A stretch of DNA of 64,000 bases, taken from assembly GCA_965644315.1 (NCBI GenBank), contig CBFFRQ010000057.1:558001-622000 (forward strand), in the 5' to 3' direction. Shown one piece after another: positions 30,606 through 41,879 of this stretch. The first letter of the stretch is position 1, and the number at the start of each line of letters is the position of its first letter. The stretch is from Caecitellus pseudoparvulus (Eukaryota > Bigyra: Bicosoecida). The notes beneath the pieces are model-generated. The model did not search any database, was not told where the DNA came from, and saw only the letters and a list, made by a program, of their open reading frames with translations. A program made the translations under genes and the position numbers.

Positions 30606-31349
30606 GTGTATGCTGGCAGGAATGAATCCAAACGCTCAAGGGCTGGGGAATGTGCCACACAAGACCAGGGAGCAGCACAACAAGCGGCCGTGCTAGCTGA
30701 ATGGTGGAGTAGTTTTTCTGAATTGACGTGGACCTGTGTGGGTCTTGGGGGAAGAAAGGCCAGGCCGCGGGGACCGGAACCTGCGAGCCCCCCCTTGACA
30801 CCCCTCACAACTGCCATGCGTGTCAGCTGAGTGGCCGGGCACCGGGGAGAGCCACCGCAATGGCCGGGGAAAGCTCCTGCCAAGCGACGCATTCCGGAGA
30901 AGGGGAGCGACTGCCGTAGCCTTGCTTGCCGTCGCTGCGTGTTTCTCGTCCCATCTCGGGATTGCTGATTCGTCGCGCCGCACTTACACTCGCTCCAACG
31001 CTCTTGAGCAGCTGCTCAGCCAGCACAGGAGAAAGGACCGAGTGGAGGCCGGTTCAAGCATGGAAGTGTACGTTTCACGCAGACGACTGTCCATTGAAGC
31101 CAAGAGCTGCGCTTGACGAGCGCTGCACTCTCCCAACGCACTCGCGGAAGCAGAAGTTCGACGCCAGTGCCGACCCCCCCTCCAGCCCCCTTCCGACCTG
31201 TCAGTGCCGGCAGAGGCAATGCAGGGCACTAAGGACAGATGCCGCTCCTCTCCACTTCAAAACCAACAAACCTCCGCCAGTCGCTCCCCATCGCGAGCTG
31301 TGCAGACTTGCACAGTGTTTGGCGGAACGTCGCAAGCGATTCGTTCAAC
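30606..31349. other. Divergent intergenic region, 744 bp
   Basis: Between the starts of the PAICS gene (-) and the first 993-aa paralogue (+), so it should hold both promoters and 5' UTRs. No conserved coding frame or RNA gene is visible. A 12-base string ACAAACCTCCGC at 31266-31277, followed by GAGCTGTGCA at 31295, recurs in the 58010-58537 intergenic region; significance is unknown. Confidence 0.4.
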
Positions 31350-34300
31350 ATGGCCCGTTCCGCAGCCGCATTTCTGGCTTTTGCAGCCGCCGCTGCCTCC
31401 ACTGCCCTTGCCCGTGAGTGTACCGGGGTCAGTTTGTTAGGTTTACACCCCTTTTGAGGCCTGGCGATGCACCACGTGGGCCACTCTCTCTTCTTGCAGA
31501 GGTGCCGTTCAACAAGGCTGAATGTACCCAGAGCCAGCCAAGTGACGTGGCTGTCTCCCTGAGCCCGAACGGCAAGTGGAGCTGTGGGAAGTTCTCTCTG
31601 GGAGGTGGCGGGAATTTCGTGACTGTGCTGAAGGTGCCGCCTGCCCTCGACGGCGTCCGATTGCAGGTGTGTGAGCCATTCCAGGCAGATTCCACAGGCG
31701 TTCCTCGAGTGGCACACCGCGCCACTTTAATTGTTACAGGTGTACTTCTGGAACGATGGACTTGGTGGCGCGCCTGGACAGGCATTCTGGACACAGGGAG
31801 GGGCAGACTTTCTGCGTATCATCGGCAGCCGAAATGGACAGAAGGACACCCACGACCTGGGCACTGTGTACGATGCCCCCCGGTATCCTGCTGCATCCGA
31901 CCCGGTGCCTCTGAGCTACCTCTCAGGATGGACGGATGGCTTTGAGAACGACGGCGTGTACGCCTACTACGGCGAGACCAGCCTCTGCACCGGCAACAGC
32001 TACCTGTATGCGAATCACCCTGGGGGCACTGGCAACTTCCAAGGCAAGTTCCTCTACCGCTTCGTGGCGGCAGACGCCACTGGACCCGCCGCCACCATCG
32101 TGCCGTCGTCCAGTGTGGACGTCACTGCCGCCAGCTTGACTGAGGGGGGCTTTGTGACGGTGTCCAACTGGATGTCGCCTGGCTCCAGCATCACGGTGTC
32201 TGTGGATGACGAGTACGTGTCGGCGGGGTACGCCCTGAAGGGCTTCGAGTGGAAGGTTCAAGTTGATATCACTGGCCCTGGAGTTGTTGGCGACAGTAAT
32301 TTGGACTGGCAGCTGCCGCTGCCCACTGGCTACACTGCGTGGGCCCATGCCGACAAGTCGTACAACAACTCGGGAGGTGTGGGTGACCTGACGACGGGAG
32401 ACGGGCAGGCGCTGTACTACGACTACAGCTCAAACTCACCGTTGGACAAGTATCCGCCTTTCGGTCCAGCCAACCCTGATGTGACGTATGGCATTAACAA
32501 CCTCGTGAGCCGGAAGTGGGACGTGCCGCTGGATGTGGCGGCGGCGCCTGGCGCTGGCTTCGGGCACCTGGTGCTGACCCTGCCAGCCATCCAAAACTTC
32601 ACAGGCAGCATCAACAAGCCGTATAGGTGGTCCGACCAGGATAGCCCCTTCTGGAACGTCAACGTCACCCTCGTGCGTGTGGAGCGGTACCCCATGCTGG
32701 ACAGCCTGACTGACCTGGAGCTGCGCAACTACGACACGACGACGGCCCTGGACCACAGTGTGCAGGACACACAGGACCAGCAGCCCTTCGCGATCTTCCG
32801 TGTGAGCACACAGAGCCCGCTGTGGTGGCGCTTCGGCGTGGAGCTGTCGGGTGTGGAGACGCTGAACGTCCCAAACAGCCCCACCGAGACCTACAAGGAG
32901 GCGCCCCGCCCCAACGTGGAGGTGCAGGTGGTGTCAGACTGGAGCGGCAAGCGCGCCAACGGCTGGGGCGCAGTGGGCTGGACCAACAACAACGGCGGCG
33001 GCCCGCAGCAGGCGTCGTACGAGATGGAGCAGTTCAGTGGGACTGACCCCGGGACATCATGGGCGTGGATGGTGAACCAGTACTGGCGCCAGGGCGGCGT
33101 GAACCAGCACCTCATGAGCACGCTGCCGCCTCTGACGCCTGTGGGCACGCTGTGGTTCCTGGTGCGCATTTCAGCCACCCGTGCCGTGGACGCGGCGGGC
33201 GCCCCCAGCACATGCAGCAGTGACAACATCCGCATCGCCTCTGCCTCTGCGACATTTGACTCTGTGGCGGACCAGTGCAGTGACTACCTGGCCTGCACCG
33301 CCGACGCCAACCCCAACGCTGGGCAGGCGAGCCTGTCTGCCAACGCCAACGCGCGCCGCTTCTCGACGTGTGTGCTGCGCGAGGTGGCAGGCCCTGGGGG
33401 GAAGGCGGCCCCCGCCACGAAGTGTGTGGAGTGCCGCACTGACGACCACTGTGCTGGTGGGCAGTACTGCCACCTGGACGACGGCCTGTGTGGTGGCGGC
33501 ACGTACTGTGACACGACGTCTGCGCCGCTGTTTGGTCTGTGCCGGAGCAAGTCGCCCAACGTGCTGGGCAAGCAGTGCCGCCCCAACCTGGTGACCACTG
33601 ACTCCAACTCGCCACCCGTAAGCAGCGCCGTGTCGACGTCTGTGGTGTACCCAGGTGCTACGTCAGACAACAGCGTGATCGGGACGCCCCAGCAGGTGTC
33701 AGGCGTGCCGCTGGGCCCCAACGAGCTGTTTGTGGTGCAGGGCACTGCTGGCACCAACTTCACTGCCACGGGTGGGTACTGCGGGGAGTTCCTGTATGCA
33801 CCTCGCGTGACTGTGGGCGGGTACGTGTCCACTCCCCAGCGCGCCCGTGCGACGCTGTGGGAGGGCTTCTGCTCCCACGAGCAGGTGTGCCTGGAGTGTG
33901 AGCCGGGGGCGTCTGGGCTGGCGACGAAGAGCTACAACGGCAAGGTGTGCCGGAACGGGTACTTGGTGACGGCGGGCGACCCCATCGCGCAGGGCGTGGG
34001 GGACAAGAACCAGGTGACTGTGACGGTGAATCCAGGTGGGGGTGATGGTCCTGCGGGGAACGGGACATCAGGGGGTGATGATGGTGGTGGCTCCTCTAAC
34101 TCGGCTTCGAGCGATGCTGGCACCTCTGACGAGGCCGCCCGTGCTGACGATCTTCTCGCTGCTCTGCTCGCCATTTTGATCATTGGCTTGGCCATCCTGT
34201 TGCTCATGGCCGCATTGTTCATGTACTCTTCCGCCCAGCGGTATCGCAAGTCTGCAGGGCTCGCCAGCCTCAGCTGCTTGGAGGTGCTGTGCTGCTGTGG

Positions 34301-34490
34301 TGTGTGCAGCGAAGCTTCACCAGGTGCTGCCCGCCGCCGCACTGTGTCAGGTGCTGCCTCTGGGACCCGGGCCAAGTCTTTGTCCACTGCATCGCCTTTG
34401 GCAGCTGCCACCTCTGTGGAGATGCAGGCCAGCTCTGACACCTCTCGTGCCGAGCGCGTAGCAGGAGCATCCCAGCCGAACCAGGCTTGA
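31350..34490 (+). CDS. Secreted/type I membrane protein, tandem paralogue A (unknown family)
   Basis: Three exons (31350-31413, 31500-31666, 31740-34490; introns of 86 and 73 bases), 993 aa. Exon 1 encodes exactly a signal peptide (MARSAAAFLAFAAAAASTALA). The ectodomain has recurring Trp/Tyr-rich beta-like segments and many possible N-glycosylation sites. A Cys-rich patch near residues 636-700 has CVECRTDDHCAGGQYCH and CGGGTYCD, resembling small disulfide modules. A Gly/Asp/Ser-rich stalk leads to one membrane helix near 881-905 (LLAALLAILIIGLAILLLM) followed by a basic YRKSAG and an 80-residue Ser/Thr/Ala tail with a Cys pair. I do not recognise the family; a cell-surface or secretory-pathway role is inferred from topology. 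The next gene is a paralogue of identical length with introns at equivalent positions. Confidence 0.8.
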
Positions 34491-34814
34491 TGAGCGAGAG
34501 CAACGCAGCGCATCAATGCATATACAGATGTGCAGTCAGTCGCGCGTGGCGGCACCAGCACGGGTGCGCTCTTGTGAGTGGGCTACATCCAGAGCCGTTG
34601 GCGAGGCACTGCACGCCCGCTACCCCTCCCTCACCGACCACTGTGACGATGCCCCCGTGCATGTCAGACCGATCTAGATTTAAAACTGTGCGCATCGCGT
34701 AGCATCTGGCTCCTGCTGACTCGCGCTGGACCTCCCACGCTCGGCTGCGTGTTGAGCCGCGGCCGAGAAGGTTTCATAGATCACCCAGAATCCGCACCTG
34801 TGACTTTTCAAAGG
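34491..34814. other. Intergenic between tandem paralogues, 324 bp
   Basis: No coding frame with recognisable content. It contains a short A/T-rich patch (GATCTAGATTTAAAACTG near 34670) that may be promoter-associated. It does not obviously resemble the region upstream of paralogue A, so the duplication appears not to include matching promoters. Confidence 0.4.
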
Positions 34815-37800
34815 ATGGCCCGCTTCGCAACCGCAGTCTTGGCCCTTGTAGCCGCTACTGCTGCCACTGGCCTTGCTCGTAAGGCTGAAAGAGCTGTGCT
34901 TTGCCTGGTCTCCTCGCATCAAATCGCGTCCGCACCGCGCAGAAGTTTTGTTCAACGTTATGGAGGACTGCGTTCCCATGCCACCATCCCAAAGCCCCAC
35001 AGCAGCCTCTTTGAGCCCCAACGGCAAGTGGAGCTGCTGGGACGTCTCGCTTGGAGCGAATGAAAACAGACCCTTTGTGCTAGAGGTGCCGCCTGCCCTC
35101 GACGGCGTCCGCTTCCAGGTGCGTGAGCCAGTCCAGGCGGATTCCGTAGGCGTTCCGTGGGCGGCACACCGCCACACCTTGACTGGTACAGGTGTATTTC
35201 TGGAACAGGGAGCGAGCTGGACAAATCGGTAGCCCCATCTGGACCCCGGCCGCCGCAGACTTTCTGCGCATCATCGGCAGCCGAAACGGACAGAAGGACA
35301 CCAACGAGCTGGGCACTGGGTACAGTGCGCCTCGATACCCTGCTGCATCCGACCCGGTGCCTCTCAGCTACATTCCAGGATGGACGCCCAACCTAAAAGA
35401 CAACGGCGTGTACGCCTACTACGGCGAGACCAGCCTCTGCACCGGCAGCAACTACCTGTACGTGTCCCACCCTGGCGGCACTGGCAACTTCCAAGGCAAG
35501 TTCCTCTACCGCTTCGTCGCGGCAGACGCCACTGGACCCGCCGCCACCATCGTGCCGTCGTCCAGTGTGGACGTCACTGCTGCCAGCTTGACTGAGGGGG
35601 GCTTCGTGATGGTGTCCAACTGGATGTCGCCGGGCTCCAGCATCACGGTGTCTGTGGATGACGAGTACGTGTCTGCGGGGTACGCCCTGAAGGGCTTCGA
35701 GTGGAAGGTTCAGGTGTCGGCAAGAGGGTTAGCATCTATGGCGACCCCAGACCTGGACTGGCAGCTGCCGCTGCCCACTGGCTACACTGCGTGGGCCCAC
35801 GCCGACAAGTCGTACAACAACTCGGGGGGCGTGGGTGACCTGACGACGGGAGACGGTCAGGCGCTGTACTACGACTACAGCTCAAACTCACCGGCGAACA
35901 CGTATCCGCCTTTCGGTCCGGCCAACCCTGATGTGACGTATGGCATTAACAACATCGTGAGTCGGAAGTGGGACGTGCCGCTGGATGTGGCGGCGGCACC
36001 TGGCCCTGGCTTCGGGCACCTGGTGCTGACCCTGCCAGCCTTCCAACAAGTCGCCGGCACCGCACGTGTCCCACCAACATGGAACTGGCAGTGGACACCC
36101 TTCTGGAACGTCAACGTTACCCTCGTGCGTGTGGAGCGGTACCCCATGCTGGACAGCCTGACTGACCTGGAGCTGCGCAACTACGACACGACGACAGCCC
36201 TGGGCCACAGTGTGCAGGACACGGAGAACCAGAAGCCCTTCGCGATCTTCCGTGTGAGCACACAGAGCCCGCTGTGGTGGCGCTTCGGTGTGGAGCTGTC
36301 GGGTGTCGTGACGGAGAACGTCCCAAACAGCCCCCCCACCGAGACCTACAAGGAGGCGCCCCGCCCCAACGTGGAGGTGCAGGTGGTGTCAGACTGGAGC
36401 GGCAAGCGTGCCAACGGCTGGGGCGCAGTGGGCTGGACCAACAACAACGGCGGCGGCCCACAGCAGGCGTCGTACGAGATGGAGCAGTTCAGTGGGACTG
36501 ACCCCGGGACATCATGGGCGTGGATGGTGAACCAGTACTGGCGCCAGAGCGGCGTGAACCAGCACCTCATGAGCACCCTGCCGCCTCTGACGCCTGTGGG
36601 CACGCTGTGGTTCCTGGTGCGCATTTCAGCCACCCGTGCCGTGGACGCGGCGGGCACCCCCAGCACATGCAGCAGCGACTACATCCGCATCGCCTCTGCC
36701 GCTGCGACATTTGACTCTGTGGCGGACCAGTGCAGTGACTACCTGGCCTGCACCGCCGACGCCAACCCCAACGCTGGGCAGGCGAGCCTGTCTGCCAACG
36801 CCAACGCGCGCCGCTTCTCGACGTGTGTGCTGCGCGAGGTGGCAGGCCCTGGAGGGAAGGCGGCCCCCGCCACGAAGTGTGTGGAGTGCCGCACTGACGA
36901 CCACTGTGCTGGCGGGCAGTACTGCCACCTGGACGACGGCCTGTGCGGTGGCGGCACGTACTGTGACACGACGTCTGCGCCGCTGTTTGGTCTGTGCCGT
37001 AGCAAGTCGCCCAACGTGCTGGGCAAGCAGTGCCGCCCCAACCTGGTGACCACTGACGCCGGCTCACCACCCGTGAGCAGCGCTGTGTCAACGTCTGTGG
37101 CGTATCCAGGTGCAACGCCAGACAATGGCGTGATCGGGACGCCCCAGCAGGTGTCAGGTGTGCCGCTGGGCCCCAACGAGCTGTTTGTGGTGCAGGGCAC
37201 TGCTGGCACCAACTTCACTGCCACGGGTGGGTACTGCGGGGAGTTCCTGTATGCACCTCGTGTGACTGTGGGCGGGTACGTGTCCACTCCCCAGCGCGCC
37301 CGTGCGACGCTGTGGGAGGGCTTCTGCTCCCACGAGCAGGTGTGCCTGGAGTGTGAGCCGGGGGCGTCTGGGCTGGCGACGAAGAGCTACAACGGCAAGG
37401 TGTGCCGGAACGGGTACTTGGTGACGGCGGGCGACCCCATCGCGCAGGGCGTGGGGGACAAGAACCAGGTGACTGTGACGGTGAACCCAGGAGGGGGTGA
37501 TGGTCCTGCGGGGAACGGGACATCAGGTGGTGATGATGGTGGTGGGACGGCGGCTGCGCAGGCTGTGCAGGCGCAAGAGAGCCAGTCAAACCTCCTAACT
37601 GGACAGCTTGTCGTTACTCTGATTGCTGGTGGTGTGTTGTCAAGCTATTTCTTTGCGTTTCTGTACGCATCCGCTCAGCGGTACCGAAAATCAGTGGGCT
37701 TGCCCAGCTTGTCCTGCACTGAGGTGCTGTGCTTCTGTGGTATGCTGAGTGAGACGGCACAGACCCGTGGATCATCTCTTCGAAGCACGGATGCAAGCAT

Positions 37801-37933
37801 GGGCCGAACAAAATCTCTTTCCACAGCGTCTCCTTTGACGTCTGCCAGCCCGAATGCTGACTCGCAGCAAGGCGGCTCAAGCTCCCAGCAGCAGCGCGCG
37901 TCAGCAGCTGCTCAAGGCGCCAGTCTTGCCTAG
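34815..37933 (+). CDS. Secreted/type I membrane protein, tandem paralogue B (unknown family)
   Basis: Three exons (34815-34878, 34943-35118, 35192-37933; introns of 64 and 73 bases), 993 aa, the same length as paralogue A. Exon 1 again encodes a signal peptide (MARFATAVLALVAATAATGLA). Exon 2 has diverged most, with VMEDCVPMPPSQ against KAECTQSQPSD in A, but both share LSPNGKWSC and VPPALDGVR(F/L)Q before the intron. Most of exon 3 is near-identical to A, including the Cys-rich patch. The segments near 35720 (SARGLASMATPD) and 36050 (QQVAGTARVPPTWNW) are replaced relative to A. The membrane helix near residues 881-907 and the Ser/Gln-rich tail differ in sequence but not in position. Function unknown; topology indicates a glycosylated surface or secretory protein. 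Confidence 0.8.
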
Positions 37934-38269
37934 ATGAACCGTGCAACAGCATATGTGAAGTGAGAGCAGCTTTTGGGGTTGGACCACATGCGCTTGAATG
38001 CATGGGAAGCTGGCCTGTGCGCCTCCTTTCATGGCTATGCCGAGCTCATTCCTCTGGTTGCCCCCTCCTCCTGACACAGGCGAGACCACGGATTTCTAGC
38101 GCACAATTTTCATCCACAAGTCATTATCCACTCCCGAGCTGCATATTTTTTGGGTTGATTCTCTCGTGGCATTGCTGGTTTAGGCCAGCGTGGAGGATCG
38201 CGCCTGAAGGAAAGTGCGCCAGTGACGAGGTTCTTCCAGTTCAGGTGGTCGGCCGAAACGCAGCTCAAG
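37934..38269. other. Intergenic, 336 bp
   Basis: 3' flank of paralogue B and 5' flank of the fRMsr gene. No conserved frame or RNA gene seen. A relatively A/T-rich stretch near 38100-38160 is the most promoter-like part. Confidence 0.4.
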
Positions 38270-39014
38270 ATGGCTTGTGCCATGTGGTCTAGAGTGCCAG
38301 AGGCAGTGCAGGCTGGGGCTAGCAGCGCCGTGAAGGAAGCCCAGTACAAGGCAGTGTCGAAAGCAATGCGGTGCGTGGAGTTCCCCGGCGTGGTGGGCTC
38401 GCCAGGGTTGGCACGCGTACTCTGCAAGTGCCACAGGCAATTCTTTGCGAAGTACGATCTGAGTCCAGAGGGGAGGATGACAACCATTGCCTCTTATCTG
38501 AACCTGGCCTTCGGCTACATGCTGTTTGTGGGCTTCTACGTTGTGAGGGGTACGCCGCTGGCCCAGGCGGAGCAGGCGCTGGTGTTGTGCAGCATGCCTT
38601 TCCCGCGGCGAAACCTTCACAGACCAAGATGTTCTGGAAGTGGGACCATACCAAGGGCCGTTGATTGCATGCGGCCAAATTGCTTTCGGGAAAGGGGTCT
38701 GCGGAGCCGCTGCCGCTCAGCGATGCACCCAAGTTGTGGACGATGTCACGAAGATCGAGAACTACATCGCGTGTGACGAGGAGACTCGATCGGAAATAGT
38801 TGTGCCTGTCACACACCCTGTGACGGGAGACCTGCACAGCGTCTTGGACATCGATAGCGCTTCAGTCGCCGCTTTTGATGAAGTGGATCGGGCTTGTCTT
38901 GAGCGCATTGTGCAAGAGTTCGTCTTCCAGCCCTCCACTATGGCGGCAGCATCACAGGCGCCCCCCGCCAAGCGAAAGGCAACTGATTCTTCTGCTGGGG
39001 CAGCGTCGGCTTAG
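38270..39014 (+). CDS. fRMsr: Free methionine-R-sulfoxide reductase (GAF-domain fRMsr)
   Basis: Three exons (38270-38370, 38437-38549, 38623-39014; introns of 66 and 73 bases), 201 aa. The enzyme reduces free L-methionine-(R)-S-oxide using a GAF-fold site with three cysteines. All three appear: Cys in LIACGQIAFGKG, Cys in GKGVCGAAAA and Cys in NYIACDEETRSEIVVP. Flanking blocks MLFVGFYVVR, VGPYQGPL and SVLDIDSASVAAFDEVD are typical. The first intron (GTGCGT..CCACAG) is a stop-free multiple of three. I remove it because splicing yields VSKAMRQFFAKYDL, which aligns better than the 22 extra Cys/Pro-rich residues. A short basic, Ser/Ala-rich tail follows the GAF fold. Cytosolic location is expected. 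Confidence 0.9.
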
Positions 39015-39232
39015 CTGTCAGCCGTTCACAGTGGGGCGTGATGTGTGTCGGCTGAGGCTTGCGCAAGGCCAGCTGGCAAGCAATTCATACCTTCACGAAA
39101 CCAAGTGGAAGCGGCTTCCACACACGAAAGTGCACTTCACCATGTCCTCTCCTGCATCCCAAAGTTGAAGGCTGCGTCCGCCTTCCTTGGCTACTTTGTT
39201 GGACGGTCGCGTTTCACCTGCGTTTCAGCGAC

Positions 39233-41794
39233 ATGCAGCGACGCCCCCGTTCTTCGCAGCACGGTGCGCCGTACAGGGCTCCTGGTCGCCCTCGCTCGAG
39301 AGCAAAGTGTGTCCTTCAGTGTTCTCCATTTAAAGCACTGGCATGCTTTGTCATGTGCACGCTCTGTGTCGTTCTCGTGCGCTTCGCGGGGAGCTCTGGA
39401 TCTGGCGCTTCCCTACGCTCATCTCATGTCGGGCTCGTTCGCCACGTGGCCCAGATGTTCACGACTGGGGTGGACACTGCCTTCCATGACATGAGGCTTG
39501 CTGCAGGTGGATCGGCTGTCTTCCCTGGTCCCGCTGCAGCTGCCATCCTCAGGCAGGCCGATGAGCCTTGGGAGCTGCCTTTGGCTGGCCTGCCGTCGCG
39601 CTTCCAAGCAGGACCCGGCACGCTCTCAGTGGTGCTTCTGCTTGGAGGCGGATCCTTTCCGCTCCCTCATCAAGTACAGGGGGCTGGATATGCACCTGCC
39701 CCTGCGTTTCTTTGTGGTCGTGGCTCTGCAGCTTTCAACGTGAGCAATGGGCTAGCGGCATCTGATGCTGCGCTGCGGGCCATTGTGAAAGACCAGTCCC
39801 AGCCGCACCTCCAGCTGGCCAGGAGCTTGTGCAGTTTGGATACTCCGCTGGAGGTCATGCCGATAGCACCTACTGTCCAGGGCACTTTCACTGATGTGCT
39901 TGACGGGCTGCTGGCACTCGCGGTCGCCCGTCGCATTCGGTCGCGTGGCGGCTGCGGAGGGGGCGCCCCCCACAGCCTGTGCTCTGTGAATGGCACCCCT
40001 CTTGAAGATTTCGATGTGGAGGGGCTGTTCACTCGGCGGCCAGTTGCTCAGCATGCGCCCAGCGGGGAGCAGTCAGGCACGGCTCGCGCCACTGTCGTAC
40101 CAGGCACGTGGCAGTGGCACAGCGCCGTGAGGGATGCAGGGCCCTTGCTTTCGAGGGTTGGTAGAAGTTGGCAAGCAGAGGCCAACACCCGTGTGGAGAC
40201 AGTGGCTCTGCTCCTGGCGTTCTCAGATGCAGGGGATTTGAGCCTTGCCCGCCTGGCTGAGTTGCAGGCCGGCTTGGCAGGCATGGAAACCCGCATTGGG
40301 TACGCCTCGGGGTGTGCTGTGCCCGGTATGGGAGGGGGCCAGGATGAACACCCTGCCCATGCGCCTGTGCAGGGCTCAACGCCAGGGCCTGCTCGCAGCG
40401 ACCTGCAGGGTGCCTGGCGCCGCGCACCCCACAGTCTGCGCCTGCAGACTGCAGTGTGTGCGGGGCTGGCGGAGGATGCTGGACTGCATGCGCTGCGTCA
40501 GGCGTCTGAAGACACACATGGCGCCTTTGTCCCAGTTGTTCTGCCGTACTTGCAGGCACTGCTGCACTGGGGTGCGCTGCGCCATGGGCTGGGGGAGGTG
40601 GCTGCCGTGGCAGCCCGAGTGTGGCCAGCCCTGGCGGCAAGCAGTGGAGGGGCAAGCCCGCGTGCAGCGTTCCGCAGGTCCCTACAGCACCTGACTGCGT
40701 GGGTGCCTGGGTTGCTGCCCCTCCTGCACGCCGTGCTGCCGTTGGGCATGGCGGGGGATGTGTTGCCTGGCCACCATCCGGCTCCCGAGCCGAGCCTTCG
40801 CCTCCCCACAGCCTTACGTGTCTTCCACCTCCCAGGCGCCTCCACCGACGCTGTGTGGGACTCCCTGCAGGCGGCAGTGGCCTCAGCCCCCCTGCATGCT
40901 GTGTGGCTGCAGGTGGGGCGGGCCGGCCAGGTTGCCGGACTGGGCGCCCGCGCACCCGGCAACCTGGCCAGCTCCGCGCCGCCAGCCCACGTCAAGGAGC
41001 TGGATGCTATTGCCGCAGCAACATTCGTGGCTGCAGGGGACGCCATTGACATCACCACCGCCGCCACGGCCGAATACTTCCGTTGTGCTCACCCGTCTGC
41101 AGCCTGCCCGCTCGCTGGGCTACGCAGCGTGGCTAGCTGGGCGGCAGAGACACATTCCGCGCCCCCGTCTCCCGTCTCCAGAGTGCTACAGTGCAATGAC
41201 GTCGACGGGGCACGGCTGCCTGGCGGCGTGTCCCCGGCTTGGCCACACGCAGGCGCCTTCGCAGCCTGCTGCGGCAGCGGTGGGGCGGCGGACACAGCGG
41301 CTTCCTTCCAGTGCCCAGGCAGCGTCGGCGGCGCACTGCAGTGCCACCAGCTGAACGATGACTGGTGTGACTGCGCAGGGTGTGAGGATGAGCCGGGCAC
41401 GGCTGCCGCGGGGCCGCACCACACCGCCCCCTTCCACTGCCTGGCGGGGCGGGCCGCCGCTCACGACGGCGCACTGCCGCTGGCTCTGAACCCTGCCGGG
41501 TCTGCCTGGCGCCTGCCGTCTCTGCACCTTGCCAGCAAGGGGGGCGGGGCGGGCGCGCCTGGCCAGGCGCAGGCAGGCGCCCCGCGCGGCTCGGACGCCA
41601 TCCCTCGCAGCGCCGTGCAGGACGGCGTGTGTGACTGCGCGGGGTGTGAGGAGGAGGTGGAGGCCCCCTGCCCAGGGTGCGCCCCAACAGTGCAGTTTGC
41701 TGAGGTTGACGTGCACGCTGTGTGGAGGGGGCCGGGGCGTGCGTCGCGGCAGCGCAGCGGCTTCCTTGGCTGGCTGGGTGTGGGCGGTGGGTAG
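39233..41794 (+). CDS. Single-pass membrane protein with glucosidase II beta-like Cys-rich domain
   Basis: Intronless, 853 aa, from the first ATG that precedes a plausible type II membrane anchor (residues ~32-53, LACFVMCTLCVVLVRFAG). The long middle region has no family I recognise and is Gly/Ala-rich with scattered Cys. Near residues 652-815 a pair of Cys-rich modules resembles the N-terminal domain of glucosidase II beta (PRKCSH): LQCHQLNDDWCDC followed by EDEPGTAA, then AVQDGVCDCAGCEEEVE. In the canonical motif CDC is followed by xDGSDE; here both copies read CDCAGCE(D/E)E, so an extra Cys replaces part of the calcium-binding loop. An ER or Golgi lumenal protein is inferred. The catalytic partner-binding MRH domain of true glucosidase II beta is not visible. 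Confidence 0.55.
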   Translation: MQRRPRSSQHGAPYRAPGRPRSRAKCVLQCSPFKALACFVMCTLCVVLVRFAGSSGSGASLRSSHVGLVRHVAQMFTTGVDTAFHDMRLAAGGSAVFPGPAAAAILRQADEPWELPLAGLPSRFQAGPGTLSVVLLLGGGSFPLPHQVQGAGYAPAPAFLCGRGSAAFNVSNGLAASDAALRAIVKDQSQPHLQLARSLCSLDTPLEVMPIAPTVQGTFTDVLDGLLALAVARRIRSRGGCGGGAPHSLCSVNGTPLEDFDVEGLFTRRPVAQHAPSGEQSGTARATVVPGTWQWHSAVRDAGPLLSRVGRSWQAEANTRVETVALLLAFSDAGDLSLARLAELQAGLAGMETRIGYASGCAVPGMGGGQDEHPAHAPVQGSTPGPARSDLQGAWRRAPHSLRLQTAVCAGLAEDAGLHALRQASEDTHGAFVPVVLPYLQALLHWGALRHGLGEVAAVAARVWPALAASSGGASPRAAFRRSLQHLTAWVPGLLPLLHAVLPLGMAGDVLPGHHPAPEPSLRLPTALRVFHLPGASTDAVWDSLQAAVASAPLHAVWLQVGRAGQVAGLGARAPGNLASSAPPAHVKELDAIAAATFVAAGDAIDITTAATAEYFRCAHPSAACPLAGLRSVASWAAETHSAPPSPVSRVLQCNDVDGARLPGGVSPAWPHAGAFAACCGSGGAADTAASFQCPGSVGGALQCHQLNDDWCDCAGCEDEPGTAAAGPHHTAPFHCLAGRAAAHDGALPLALNPAGSAWRLPSLHLASKGGGAGAPGQAQAGAPRGSDAIPRSAVQDGVCDCAGCEEEVEAPCPGCAPTVQFAEVDVHAVWRGPGRASRQRSGFLGWLGVGGG

Positions 41795-41879
41795 CTGTCG
41801 GCCCACTGCCAGTGTAAATTCAAACCTGCTCGAACCACGCCCGCTTCAGTTCTGCACGTGCAGGCCCAGGGTGTTCACG

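Larger units (their letters stand above)
31350..37933 (+). repeat. Tandem gene duplication (two 993-codon paralogues)
   Basis: The two copies have the same exon structure (64-base first exon, 73-base second intron), 324 bases between coding regions and long stretches of near-identical DNA, for example 32840-34060 against 36290-37520. Divergence is concentrated in the second exon, three short ectodomain segments, the membrane helix and the cytosolic tail. The second introns align without gaps and are roughly three-quarters identical by eye. Confidence 0.95.

Noticed and set aside
38371-38436. Reading through this stretch as coding in fRMsr
   Set aside because: It has GTGCGT and CCACAG ends, typical length and Cys/Pro-rich translation absent from the family; removal joins two conserved helices.
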